Source: Paenibacillus sonchi
GTDB lineage: Bacteria; Bacillota; Bacilli; Paenibacillales; Paenibacillaceae
NCBI RefSeq assembly: GCF_016772475.1
Contig: NZ_CP068595.1
Coordinates: forward strand, 3,782,001 to 3,846,000
Reading direction: 5' to 3'
DNA length: 64,000 nucleotides
Part shown: positions 10,468 to 23,746 of the stretch, piece by piece
Position numbering within the stretch: the stretch's first letter is position 1
Layout: every line of letters begins with the position of its first letter
The notes under the pieces: model-generated
Database searches by the model: none
What the model saw: the letters and a program-made list of their open reading frames with translations, nothing else
Told to the model about the DNA's origin: nothing
Program-made: the position numbers and the translations under genes

Positions 10468-11116
10468 CGCAGTAGTATTTGACTTCGATGGAGTAATTAT
10501 TGATTCACTGGAAGTACAGCGTAAAGCCTTTTTTGAGAGCTTCCGGCTGGTTTCCGATGGTCCGCTCCCCTCTTTTGAGGAGTTCCTTGGGCACAGCGGG
10601 GATTCCATACCCAACATTTTTACCAAGATGGGCCTTTCGCTTGACATGACAGAGCATTACCGGAGGATTGCCAGAGAAAATATTCATCTGATTCAAATCA
10701 TAGACGGCATGGAGGAGCTGCTCCGGTACATCAAGGATGCGGGATGGCTCTGCGGCCTTTGCACGGGGAAGGACCGCCTCCGGACTCTGCAAACACTGAA
10801 AGAACACGGACTGGCCGGCTATTTTGATGCAGTGGTTTGCTCCGATGATGTCACCCACCCCAAACCGCACCCGGAAAGCCTGCTGTGTACGATCGATCAA
10901 TTGCATACGACAGTGGAGCATTCGGTTTTTGTGGGCGATGGCAAGAACGATATCATTTGTGCGCGTGAGGCGAAGATGAGAAGCATAGCCGTTGCCTGGG
11001 GACATAATCCGGTAGAAATTCTCCGGCAGGAAGCCCCCAGTTATGTCGCGTATAACGTGGAGGAACTGCGCCATGGGCTGCAGGCTCTTTTTCTGCACAC
11101 CGAAGTTTCATTATAA
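10460..11116 (+). CDS. rifM: HAD phosphatase, RifM-like
   Basis: This 218-residue HAD-superfamily hydrolase of the phosphoglycolate phosphatase type has motif I DFDGV (Asp8, Asp10), motif II CTGK, motif III HPKPHPE and motif IV VGDGKND. The cap region, with P-SFEEF and MGLSLDM, matches what I recall of RifM from rifamycin biosynthesis, which removes phosphate or the nucleotide in the kanosamine route to AHBA. The RifK-, RifL- and RifN-like genes lie 42 kb downstream in the same operon, which supports this reading. The ATG at 10460 overlaps the end of PKS-A by 8 bases, so translation is coupled. On sequence alone it could be a general sugar-phosphate phosphatase; the gene set makes the specific role likely but not certain. 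Confidence 0.75.
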   Translation: MNNAVVFDFDGVIIDSLEVQRKAFFESFRLVSDGPLPSFEEFLGHSGDSIPNIFTKMGLSLDMTEHYRRIARENIHLIQIIDGMEELLRYIKDAGWLCGLCTGKDRLRTLQTLKEHGLAGYFDAVVCSDDVTHPKPHPESLLCTIDQLHTTVEHSVFVGDGKNDIICAREAKMRSIAVAWGHNPVEILRQEAPSYVAYNVEELRHGLQALFLHTEVSL

Positions 11117-11134
11117 GCAGCGGGAGGGATTGAA

Positions 11135-14100
11135 TTGTTGGATGATGACGCGATGCAGTCAAAAATTGCAATCATAGGCCTGGCCTGCCGTGTTCCCGGA
11201 GCCGATACTCCCGCAGCCTTTTGGCATCAGATTGTAAACGGGGTTGAATCCATCAGGACCTTCAAGGATGAGGAACTGACCGCAAGCGGCATTTCAGCGG
11301 ATATTCTGAACCATCCCCAGTATGTGAAGCGGGGCGCGGTTATCGAGAATGCCGACTGCTTTGATGCCGGCTTCTTCCGCTACACGGCAAAGGATGCGGA
11401 AATTACCGATCCCCAACACCGGGCGTTTCTGGAGTGTGCCTGGGAGGCACTGGAGGATGCCGGATGTGTGCAGGACCTGGAAAAATATCCGGTGGGGGTA
11501 TATGCCAGTTCATGTATCAGCTCCTACGTGCTGAATCTGTATTCCGATCCCGAATTGATGGGCAGACTTGGGCATGTGCAGATTGGAATCGGCAATGAAA
11601 AAGACTTCTTAGCGTCAAAAGTCTCGTATAAGCTGGGACTCCGCGGCCCTTCCGTCAATGTCCAAACCGCCTGCTCGTCCTCTTTGGTAGCGGTCCATAT
11701 GGCCAGTCAAAGCCTGCTGAACGGGGAGTGTGATCTCGCCTTGGCCGGCGGGGTCACCATCCGGAGCGAGCAAAGGGCCGGTTACATGTATCAAAAGGAA
11801 GGCATGGTTTCGCCGGATGGGCATTGCCGTGTGTTTGATAAGGATTCCAAGGGGACTGTATTCGGGAATGGCCTCGGAATCGTTGTGTTAAAGCGGCTGG
11901 CGGACGCAGTCCGGGACCGGGATAACATTCAGGCTGTAATCTGCGGCACGGCCGTCAACAACGATGGTGATCATAAGATTGGTTTTACTGCGCCAAGTCC
12001 GGTGGGACAGGCTCAAGTGATTCATGAGGCACTCAGTGTTGCCGGCGTTGCTCCCCGGGAGATCAGCTACATTGAAACCCACGGGACCGGGACGGAACTG
12101 GGGGATGCCATTGAAATCAAGGCGCTTAAGGAAGTATATCAGGCCGAAACGGGCCCGGCGCAGTTTTGCGCGATTGGTTCAGTCAAACCGAATATAGGCC
12201 ATCTCGATACGGCTGCAGGCATCATCGGGCTGATAAAAACTACGCTGGCTATGAAGAATCAGGTGATCCCTGTATGCATCAACCATGAAACGCCCGATCC
12301 GAAGCTCTCCCTGGAGGATAGCCCTTTTTATGTGAATACAGCATCGCGGCCCTGGAAAGAGGTAAGTGCTGCACCCAAGGCAGGAGTAAGCTCTTTTGGC
12401 ATTGGAGGAACCAATGCCCATATTATTCTTGAAGAGGCGCCTTCCATAGCTTCAGATGCTTCCGCCAAACAGAATCATGTCTTTTTGTTTTCGGCCAAAA
12501 CGCTGAAGTCTTTGGAGGATACCTGCAGAAACATGGCTGATTTTTTCGGCAATCACTCCACCCTTCATCCTGCCGATGTTGCTTATACGCTGCAAACCGG
12601 CCGCAAGCATTTTCCTTACCGCAAAATGGTAGTCAGTTCCTCGCTCGAAGAGGCGGCGAAATGGCTCAGGACCGGATCAAGCCAAGCGGAATGCAAGGGG
12701 AGGGAAGAGGTGCCCGTAGCCTTTTTCTTTCCGGCAGAGCAGCGGGATATGTTAAGGGTTGGTTATGAATTATATCAAAGAGAAACACGTTTTGCGTCTA
12801 TTATAGAAACGTATTTTAGTGATGAGCGTATCCTCCACACGCTGGCCGGGCTGGATTTGCAGCAAATCCTGGCGGCTTCCCGCCATGGAAACCAGGAACG
12901 CCTGTATACGGAGCTGGGCCAGTTTATCTATCAATGTGCGCTTGCCGATTATCTGGTTACATTGGGCATCCGGAAGGAAGTGCTTATCGCAGAGGGAAAT
13001 GGGGTGTTCCCGGCGGTATATGTCTCCGGATCACTCAGCATGAATGACCTGATCCGAATTATCCTTATCAGGCAGACATGGCTTAATGCAGCAGGAGAGC
13101 AACAATCCCTGCTTGAAATAGAGCTGGCTTCTTTGCTGAAGATCCTGCCCATCCAGACTCCGGAAGCGGAAATGATCGCCGATGGAATTCGGGTAAGCAC
13201 AGAAATGCTCCGCCACAAGGAATTTTGGCTGTCCTGCGGACCAGCCTCCGATTGGCCTCAAGCGCCCAGTCTGCCGGAGCAAGACCGGCTGCTTATTAAG
13301 CTAGGCATGGAAAGCGGAACAGACGGGGCATTGAAGGGTATGGGCGCCGTTTCTTTACTGCGTCAACAAGCTCCCGATGAACCGGCTGATTTTATCTTTT
13401 ATAGTAAATTAGGAGAAATATGGATGGATGGCGGAACAGTAGACTGGCAGCCGTTCTATTTCCAAGAGAGCAGAAAGCGCGTCACACTCCCTGCTTATGC
13501 TTTTGACAGGCAGCGGTATTGGCATGAAAGGAAAGAACAAGTCCCTCAAACCGTTCCGCGAAAAAAAACGCCTGAACAGTGGTTGTACCGTCCGGTCTGG
13601 AAACAGTATTATGCCTCACCGGACTCCAGGCTGGAGGATAGAGGGCCGGACACATTCCTGTTGTTTATAGATGACAGCGGATTGGGGAAGGGATACAAGA
13701 AGCCCTGACAGCAAAAGGGAACAGAGTGTGTACGGTGAAGATGGGGGCCGGTTTTGGCCGGATTCACCGGGATCAATACGAAATTGATCCGGACAATGCA
13801 GAGCACTACCTCCAGCTGTTCCGGCAGGTATTTCAGACGGCCCAGCCCGTATGGAAAATCGTTCATATGTGGAGCAGCCGGGAATACATGCCGGACTCCG
13901 GCGGTTTTTACAGCCTGCTGCATATGGGCAAGTCCTTTGGTATGATCGGGATTCACCAGCAGATCCAACTGACGGTCGTGACTTCCGCATTTCAATCCAT
14001 TATGGGGAATGAAGTCCTGACCCCGTCAAATGCAGCGGCAACCGGTGCAGTACATGTGATTCAGCAGGAATTACAAAATGTTCGCACAGCATTAATAGAG

Positions 14101-15429
14101 ATGGCCGGGGAAGATACCGGCAAGTATGATCAAGCTGCCTTGGAGCTTCTGCTTGAAGAGTTCATCAAGCCCGGCCCGGAAAGATTTTTGGCGGTTCGGG
14201 GCAGACGGAAATGGGTTCGCGCTTTTGAGCCCATGCAGATGGATCATCCGGCAGATTTGAAGCAGAAGCGGGATGGGGTACATGTGATTCTTGGAGGATT
14301 AGGCGGTATTGGCCTGACTGCGGCACAGGCTTTGGCCGAACAAGGTGCGGGAACCCTTATCCTGACGGGAAGAACCAGCTTCCCTCCAGAAGCGGAGTGG
14401 CAAGAACGGCTTGCCCTGTATCCCGGGAACGACATCATCAATCAAAAAATCCGCAAAATAATAGAACTTCAGGAACTGGGAGCCCAGGTATTTCTTTATC
14501 AAGTGCAGGTAAGCGATGAGAAGCGGATGAACGGGCTGTTTACAAGCATAGAACATACACACGGTAAAATACAGGGAGTCATCTATTCAGCAGGTACGGT
14601 AGTAAGCGATTTCTTCCACAACTCTATATCGGGCATTACCCGGGAAATGTGCGAAGCTGAGTTTGAGGCGAAGATAAGGGGACTTATCATTCTGGAGCGG
14701 ATAATCCGCGGGAAAGAAATAGAATACTGCATGGTCAATTCATCGATTTCCACGATTCTCGGCGGAATCGGTTTAGCCGCCTATACGGCTGCCAACCAAT
14801 TCATGGATAGCTTTGTTCAGATGATGAACCAGCAGCAGAACCGGACCAGGTGGATGGCTGTGGATTGGGATGCATGGAACTTTTCAGCTTCTGACAAGGC
14901 GGGCGGCACAGCCGCCAATGAACGCTTGGATCAGTTTATTCATCCGGCGGAAGGCGGAGCGGTTATAAAAGCCCTGTTCCAGGTTATGAACAAGACGGAA
15001 CATATTGTGGTTTCGACTACGGAGCTTGAGCCCAGGCTCGCTTTGTGGGTGAACCAATCGCGGAATAATGAACCGGGCAGCCAACGGGAAAGCCACAAGG
15101 AGCTGTCCATCGAACAGCTGCTGCAAGAGAGGATCAGGGAAGCAACAGGCCTTTCCGGCATGGGTGCAGACGAGAACTTTTTTGATGCAGGGATTACCTC
15201 TATCGACATTGTAGGCATGAATGACTCCATCCAGCAGCATATCAACAGACCCATTCTGATTTCCTCCTGGTATGAATATCCGACGATCAGGAAACTGGCG
15301 GGTTATTTGCAGGGCGAAGAAAAGGAAGCGCGCAGTACTCAGGCGTTTGACCGCACCGAAATCGTCAATAAAGGGATGGATAAACTAAAAATGCTGCGGA
15401 ACAAAGGAAGGGAGCTGCAAAATGGCTGA
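11135..15429 (+). CDS. PKS-B: KS-AT(degenerate)-KR-ACP
   Basis: About 1431 residues after restoring one G at 13684-13687. The start is TTG at 11135, placed 6 bases after GGGAGGG; an ATG at 11153 has no such site. KS (~10-430) has Cys180 in TACSSSL, THGTGT and NIGHL and looks active. The region ~525-755 aligns with an acyltransferase but is dead: FFFPAEQ replaces FMFPGQG, and EGNGVF stands where GHSxGE belongs. KR (~1047-1252) has GGLGGIG, NSSIS and AYTAAN and looks active, giving a beta-hydroxy unit. ACP (~1320-1395) has AGITSIDIV, with TSI in place of DSL. The module must be loaded in trans, most simply by the AT at 23747. The C-terminus is a basic helix ending in NKGRELQNG, similar in style to the tail of PKS-A, and may be a docking element. 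Confidence 0.9.
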
Positions 15430-18400
15430 TCCATCAGATTACAACGGATTAGAGATAGCCGTTATCGGCTTGGCATGCCGGTTTCCGGGAGCAGACAACC
15501 GCGAACAATTCTGGAACAATCTAAAGGACGGACTGGAGTCAGTTACCGTTTTTACGGATGAAGAGCTGAGGCGTGAAGGGGTCACGGCTGAGTTCCTAAG
15601 CAATGAGAACTATGTAAAAGCGGGCGCGGTTCTGGACCGGTTTGAGTATTTTGATGAAAGATTTTTTGGCTACAGCCCCAAAGATGCGCTGGTGATGGAC
15701 CCGCAGGTGCGGTTGTTTCATGAGGTGGCCTGGGAATCGCTGGAGGATGCAGGGTACGTCCCCGATACTTATCCCGGCTTGATTGGCGTGTTTGCCGGGG
15801 CGTCCAGCAACTACAACTGGAATGCGAGAGTCTATTCCTATGAAGGGGAGCACCGGGACGCCTTTTCCGAGATTCAGTTGAGCAATAAGGATTTTCTTGC
15901 TTCCCGGATTTCCTACAAGTTCAATCTGAAAGGCCCGAGCATGACGATCACGACAGCCTGCTCCACATCGCTTACTGCCATTCACACGGCTTGCCGGAGT
16001 CTGCTGAGCGGCGAATGTGACATGGCAATTGCAGGCGGAAGCTCGATCTTAATTCCGCATCGGAGCGGATATTTATATCAAGAGGGCCATTTTCTATCCA
16101 AAGACGGGCATATCCGGGCCTTTGATGAACAAGCCTCGGGCATTCTGTTCGGGAACGGGACCGGCGCCGTTGTGCTGAAGCCTTTGGAAAATGCGCTTGC
16201 GGATAAGGATCACATCTGGGCGGTCATCAAGGGCAGCGCGGTCAACAACGACGGGAACCGTAAAGCGGGTTATATGGCACCCAGTGTAGAGGGCCAGCGG
16301 GAAGTCATTGAGAGCGCACTGCAAGTTTCTGAAGTCGGGCCGGACAGCATTTCTTACATCGAGACGCATGGCACCGGAACTCAGCTTGGGGATACCATTG
16401 AATTTACTGCGCTTCAGAAAGTTTTTCACACCAGGCAGTCCCCTTGCATATTGGGTTCCGTCAAGAACAATATTGGCCATCTGGATGCAGCTTCCGGGGT
16501 TGCGGGATTCATGAAAGCTGTGCTGGCGCTGAAGCACCGGCAGATTCCGCCAATGGTTAACTTTGCGAAAAGTAATCCGCTTCTGGAAATGGAAAAATAT
16601 CCGTTTGCGATCAATACCAAACTGCTGGATTGGCCGTTGTCCCCCTATCCATTGCGGGCGGGAGTCAGTTCATTCGGTGTGGGGGGATGAATGCACATCT
16701 AATACTGGAGCAAGCTCCCCTGCCCGTGGAGGAACCGGAAGAGGATTTACAGCCGCAGCTGATCCTGCTGTCCGCGCAGAGCATGGAATCTTTGGAGAAC
16801 ATGACAGAGAATCTGGCGCACCATGTGGAAGAGCATCCGGACATCCGTATCCGGGATGTGGCCTATACCTTGCAGGCAGGCAGAAAACCTTTCGAATTCC
16901 GCAAGCAGATCATCTGCCGGGACAGGAAACAACTGATCGAAGGGTTACGCAAGAAGGATGCCAGGCAGCCGCAGGTGCACCGTGTGGGAGAAGCGCCTGA
17001 ACAAATTGTGTTCATGTTCCCGGGGCAGGGCGCCCAATATGTCAATATGGGCAGGGAGCTTTATCACAACGAGCCGATATTCCGCACATATCTGGATCAG
17101 TGCTTCGCGATCCTGCGGGTCCATTCGGAAACTGACTATCGGGCTATCCTGTTTCCAAGCGAAGAAGAGGCAGAGCAGGCGCGGGAATTCATGGCCCGGC
17201 TGGACCATAGCCTGGTCATCCTCTTTATTTTCGGATACGCGTTGGCAGGCCTGCTCATGGAATGGGGAATCAAGCCGGATGTTGTGATTGGATACAGTCT
17301 CGGAGAATATATTGCTGGTACGGTTTCCGGGTTGTTCACCCTGGAGCAGGCTATTCCTTTGGTTCTCAAACGGGGCCGGCTCTTTCAGCAGCTGCCGGAT
17401 GGAATTATGCTCAGTATTCCGCTCCCGCCCGATAAGGTTCTGCCGCTGTTAGGCGATTCTCTTGAAATTGCCATTGATAATCAGGTATCGTGCGTGGTGG
17501 GCGGTCCCGCACATTCGGTGCTTGAGCTGGAAGAGAAGCTGAAGCAGAGCAAATGTGTCTGCACACCGCTCCCTATGTCCAAGGTGATTCATACGTCGAG
17601 AGTAGAATCCATCCTGGATGAATACCGGGCAGCTTTACAGCCGGTGCAGTACCAGCCGATGAAGCTGCGGTTGATGTCCAGTGTGACCGGAGACTGGGCC
17701 GGGCCGGAAGAACTTGCTACGAGCCAGTATTGGATCGATCAGTTGCAGGAAAAGGTTTCCTTTGTGAAAGCGGTCCAACATTTGGCTGATAAACGCACCC
17801 TTTTTATTGAGATTGGCCCGGGGCATGATCTAAGCGCCTTGGTCAAACGAACGTTTGGTCAAGGTCCCAATGTGCAGGTGCTCAACCTCATTCCGATTGG
17901 CACCAGCAAGGTTTCCGAGCAGCATCATTTGTATGACCGGATCGGCAAGCTGTGGCAATATGGCTATTCCGCAGATTGGAACACATTCAACCCGCAGGGC
18001 AGACGCATACCGCTGCCCACATATGCGTTCATGCGGAAGAAATTCTGGCTGGAGGAGCCCTCTTTTCCAGGCCGGGCAGGCAGTCAGCCCTATCGCATGA
18101 ACCGGAAAAACATAGAGGAGTGGTACTATGTGCCCTCCTGGAAACGGCTCACACCGGTCAGTCAAGCCGCCCCGTCTCAAGCCAAGTCTGAGAGGCGCAG
18201 GCTTATTTTTGGTGACCACAGTTCCGCAGGTCAAAAGTTTACCGATAAGTGGAAAACAGTCAGCGAAGGAAGCATTACGGTTTATAAGGGTGAGCAGCGT
18301 GCCAAATGGAGTGCGGACGAGCTTGTGATCAATCCCGCCCGGGATGAGGATTACGAATGGCTGTTTCAGGAGCTGCATGCCGGTTCGTTTATCCCGGATG

Positions 18401-21400
18401 AAATGATTCATTTATGGAGTTTATCGTTTGATCAGAAGGAAGCTCATGCTCTTGTCCCGGATGCGGGTCTGGACGATGGCTACTATAGCCTGCTTGCGAT
18501 TGCCAAAGCGTGCGGACAGCAGCTCGGCGAGCATCCGCTTGAATTGAGAGTTATTACCAACGGTGTCTGTGAAGTGATGGGGGGTGACGGTGCATTTCCG
18601 CATAAGGCAACAATGCTGGGACCTGTGAAAGTCATTCCGCTTGAGTATCCATCGGTACGCTGCAGCTTATTGGACATGGAGCTGCTGCCGGACGACTCCC
18701 GTTTGGACAATACGATCGATTCGTTAGTCTCTCAGCTTGCTGCGGCAAAGTGGGAGAGCGTTGCGGCTTATAGAAATAATAGCTTTTGGGTGCCAACCTG
18801 TAATGCGGTCACATTGGATACCCGTCATGCGATGAAGATACAGCCGCACGGAAAGTACCTGATTACAGGCGGGCTTGGCGGTATTGGTCTTGCTGTTGCC
18901 GGATTTTTGGCACAGCAAGCCCAGGTGGAATTGATTTTAGTAGGCCGAACGCCATTTCCTCCAAAAGAAGAGTGGGCAGAATGGAGCGCCCCCATTTTGC
19001 AGAAGAGATCCATAAGCTAACGGAAATAGAAAACTCCGGAGGCACCGTTCATATTCTGCAGGCGGATATTAGTGATCCGGCTGCAGTTCAGGCATTGCTT
19101 ACACAGGTTGAGCATTCGGTGGGAGAGCTGACGGGGGTTATCCATGCTGCCGGAGTTGCAGATGGTGAGCTCATCCAACGCTCCACCCGGGAGAGCTCCA
19201 AAAATATGCTGGCGGCTAAGGTAGACGGCACGCTTAGCTTGTTTGAGGCTCTGCGGGGGAAGCCGCTCGACTTTTTTATTTTATGCTCATCCCTAAGCTC
19301 CTATCTTCCGGCAATTGGGCAAGCGGGGTATTGTGCCGCCAATGCATTCCTTGACTCCTTTGCCTTCTATGCCCATGCCCAAAATCCCGGTTTTCCTGTC
19401 TTGTCAGTCAACTGGGAGCGCTGGAGACAGACCGGGATGTCGAGAAGGATTGAAGCCCTGCATAAGGAGCTGACGGGATCGGAACTGGAGCATGCGATTA
19501 CAGAAGGAGAAGGTATTCAGATTTTTTCGCGGATTGGGAATCTCGCTCTGCCTCAGGTCATCATTTCTGCCTTTGATATGAACGAGAGGGTCCAGTTACA
19601 TGAGCAGGCCGGTTCTCCCCTTGATTTTGAGGGAGTGGAGAGCATTTCTCATCAGCAGCCTGATGCGGGGATATTTGAACGGCCCAGCCTGACAACGGAG
19701 TATGTCTCTCCGCGAAATGAGCGGGAGCGGGAGATCGCACAGTTATGGGAAGCGCAGTTCGGGGTGCAGTCGGTCGGGATAGATGACAGCCTGTTTGAAT
19801 TGGGAGGCGATTCGCTGATGGCTCTCTCGATTCTGGCGAGGGTCCAAAAGCAATGGAATGAGCGTATCCCAATGGCGTATTTTATTAACCACCCCACTGT
19901 GGCAGGCATCAGCAGCTATATGGAGCAAGCAACGCCAATCATGTCAAGCGGGGTCAAGCCTGTGGCGCGTAGAGAATATTATCCGCTGACTTCCGTTCAG
20001 AAACGTGTGTATTTTTTGCAAAAGATGCATTCTATGACGACGGTATACAACAATCCGGGAATCTATCAACTGGAAAGCGACATCGGTATCGGCTTGCTCC
20101 GGCAAATCTTCCAGAAGATCCTGCAGCGGCATGAAATCCTGCGGACCTCCTTCGGCTTTGCCGGCGAAGAAGCGGTTCAAACGGTTCATCAGAGTGTTGA
20201 GTTCTCCATCGAAGAGCTGGACGAACACGAAGCCGGCATGGATGCGGTAATCGCGGGGTTTATTCGTCCGTTTGAACTGGAGAAGGCTCCACTGCTGCGG
20301 GTCGGGTATTTGCGGGACAAGCGTATTTTGCTGATCGACATGCATCACCTCGTATCGGATGAGATGTCATACCGGTTGTTGATTAAGGATTTCCTTGCTT
20401 TGTATGAGGGCAGGGATTTGACCGTATTGCCTTTGCAATACAAGGACTACGCAGCGTGGCAATCCGGAATGAAAGGCAGTCCGGCGTTCGTAAGCCAGCA
20501 GCAATATTGGCTGGATCAATTCGCGGACGGGGCCGGCGAAACCAGGCTGCAGCTGCCGCTCGATTTCAAGCCGCCGCTCGTTCAAAGCTTTGAAGGCGAC
20601 TTTATCAGGTTCGATGTGGATGCCGACACGAGCAGACGGTTTAAGCAATTGCTGAAAACAGAGGGCGTGACCTTAAATATGGGGCTGCTGGCGCTTTATG
20701 CAGTGGTTCTTTTTAAGATCTGCCAGCAGGAGACGGTCATCATCGGTACCCCGGTATCCGGCAGAAAGCATACGGATCTGGAACATGTCATCGGCCCGTT
20801 TGTAGACACGGTTGCGTTGAAGCTGTCCATGGGAGCCGAGGCTTCTTTTGCGGAATTTCTGCAAGAAGTCAAGCAGACGCTGTCCTCCGCTCTGGATCAT
20901 CAGGACTATCCCTTTGAAGAGCTGATAGGCAGCCTGGACCTGGAACAGGATTTAAGCCGTAATCCTTTGTTTGAAACGATGTTCAGCTACCGGGAGGTAT
21001 ACGACAAGACGAATCAAATCGGCGGCGTGCGGGAGATCACCTCTTTTTACAGACACAAGACTGCGATGTTTACGATAAGATTTACCGCTTGGGAAGAAGG
21101 GCCGCAAATCGGCTGCGAAATTGAGTACAGTACCACACGGCTGGCCCAGGAAACGATGCAGCGGTTTGCCGGTTTTTTTGAACATCTCATGCAGCAGGTT
21201 CTGCACGGGCCGGCCAGACCGCTGGCCGAAATTGCAGTGATGACAGATATTGAAAAACAACAAATCCTGTTTGGCTTCAATCAGACACAAAGCATTGTGG
21301 AGCCCGGGCACAATATCGTTTCGTTATTTGAGCGGCAGGCCGAGGAGCATCCGGAGAAGATTGCCGTTGCCGCGGGGTTAACCGCCATGAGCTATCTGGA

Positions 21401-23675
21401 ATTAAATCACGCTGTAAATCAGCTGGCTCATTATTTGCAAAAGAACGGCGTTACCCGGGGAACGCCGGTGGGAATATACCTGGAGCGCTCCCCGGATGCG
21501 GCTGTCGCCATCCTCGCTGTGCTGAAGGCGGGAGGCTGTTATGTGCCGGTTGATCCAAGCATTCCAATCCGGCGGATTCTCCAAATCCAGGAGGAGGCCG
21601 GGCTGGCGGTCATGCTGTCCACCAGTGGCTTAACAGAGCAGGCGAAGCTGGAATGCGGGAGAATGATCCTGCTGGACCGGGAGCGGGAGGCCATATCACA
21701 GGAGTCATCAGCCAATCCGGGCAACGGGGTGGAGGCTTCACACACGGCCTATATGATCTTTACTTCCGGTTCCACCGGCAAACCGAAAGGGGTGAAGATT
21801 CCGCACCGCGCATTGACGAATTTCCTGCTCTCCATGGCCAAAAAGCCTGGGATGACAGCGGAGGATAAGCTTTTATCGGTAACTACCCTCTCGTTTGATA
21901 TTTTCGGTCTGGAATTATTCCTGCCGCTGGTCACGGGAGCGCTCGTTGTCCTGGCGACCAACCGGGAAGCAGCCGATGGCAGAGTCTTGGGGCAGCTGCT
22001 CGCAGCACACGGAATTACGGTGATGCAGGCAACACCGGCCACATGGAAGATGCTGCTGCTGTCCGGCTATTCCGGCAGCAGCCGGCTGAAGGCGTTATGC
22101 GGAGGGGAGAGCCTGCCGCCGGATGTAGCCCGGGAGCTGCTTCCCAAAGTAGGCTCGCTGTGGAACATGTACGGGCCTACCGAAACAACGATCTGGTCAA
22201 CCGTCGCCGAGATCACCAATGCCGGGCAAATCCTGATCGGAAAGCCGATTGATAATACACAAATTTACATCCTGGATCAGAACCGGAACCCGGTGCCATT
22301 GGGAGTCTACGGAGAGATGTATATCGGCGGAGCCGGGGTGGCAGACGGATATGTCAACCATCAGCAGTTAACCGAGAAGAACTTTGTCGGCAATCCCTTC
22401 AGCACGTTGTATCCCAAGATGTACAGGACAGGTGACCTCGCCCGCTTTTTGCCGGATGGCACACTCCAATGCGAGGGCCGGATGGATGACCAGGTGAAGA
22501 TTAGAGGTTTCCGCATTGAACTGTCAGAGATCCAGGCCGTCATTGCCGCTTATCCGGGGATCAAAGACAATGTGGTGGTGCTCGAATCCAACGTGCCGAA
22601 CGAGGAAGAACCGGAGTCTGGCGATAAGAAGTCTATAACCAGCTACATGGTTCCGGCCGGACCGGAAGCGGTCCATATCGATGAGCTGAAAAGCTATTTG
22701 CTGGAAAGACTGCCGTCCTACATGATCCCGGTGCAATTTTTCATCATTGATCAAATCCCGCTGAGTGCCAATCAGAAAACCGATAAGAAAAAACTGCGGA
22801 CGATGCAGCAAAAACTCCTGGTGTCCGCGAAGGCGTATAAGGAGCCGGTGTCGGAGCTGGAGAAGCAGATCAGCTCCATTTGGATGAAGCTGCTGCACAA
22901 AGAAACCATCAGTATCACAGATTCTTATTTCGACCTTGGCGGAACCTCCATCACCGTGGTTTTGCTGCAGGAACAAATGAGGGAAGCCTTCGGCGTACCG
23001 CTCCAGGTTGCCGATATTTTTTCACATCCGACCATTGAACGTTTGGCCGGCTTTATGGAAAGGAAGATGACTCCTGAGGCTTCCTTGTTGCTAAAGGGAA
23101 TAAAAATGCCTTCCGGATACTATCTGACGGCGAATGACAGGAATGAGCAGATGAAGCTGAGGCTGGAATTAGAACCGGCAGCGGCACAGGGGCTTGTCCA
23201 TATCGCTAATTCCCACGGGATGAGGACGGAAGAGGTCATCCTGTCGCTTCTGTATTATGTACTGAATCAGATCTCCCGCGAAGAAATGATCGAAATCACT
23301 CTTCTGGATGGTAACCACGGAGTACACCAGGCGTGCATTGATTTTTCAGAGCTGGAAGACTTTGATTCGCTCTTTATAAAGATCAGGGACAAGGTCAGTG
23401 ATATTCAGAGTCAACATTCCCCGGCAGAGAACATCCGGATTGAGGAAAAGGACGAGAAGAATCTGTTCCTGCTATTCCCGCTGACCTCTTCTGCGGCCGC
23501 TGGCTTGTCGTTCCCGTTCAATGCGCTCTGGACATGGGAGATCAGCCGGCAGGAGAAAATTATCGTGCAGCTTGATTATGACGGACTGCTGTGGAAAGCG
23601 GCGGCGTTGAGCAAAGTAGTTCAAGGTTTCACACAATTAGCCAATCAGTTAGCGAGTCGGCTCTACATTCCATGA
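15422..23675 (+). CDS. PKS-C: KS-AT-KR-ACP-C-A(Gly)-PCP-half C
   Basis: About 2751 residues after restoring a G at 16681-16686 and a C at 18989-18993. The ATG overlaps the end of PKS-B. KS has Cys180 in TACSTS. The AT (~528-813) keeps FPGQGAQ, the active Ser626 (in GYSLGEY, Tyr for the usual His) and IHTS. The conserved QPA-type Gln near residue 600 is replaced, so activity may be altered. KR (~1145-1340) has GGLGGIG, CSSLS and GYCAAN. ACP has GGDSL. C (~1517-1943) reads HHLVSDE, with Glu for the motif Gly. A (~1960-2460) has YTSG-type cores and a specificity code I read as D-I-L-Q-C-G-M-I-W-K, close to glycine. PCP has GGTSI. The last ~185 residues resemble the C-terminal lobe of a C domain with no HHxxxDG lobe. 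Confidence 0.9.
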
Positions 23676-23746
23676 GGCCGGGCTATCCTCGGAGTTTTCA
23701 ACCTGACGATGGACTGGACCAAGGTAAATAAAGGGAGGATACACAG

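Noticed and set aside
17005..17860. Calling the PKS-C AT inactive
   Set aside because: Ser626 and the IHTS histidine are present, and a GYSLGE variant alone does not prove loss of function.
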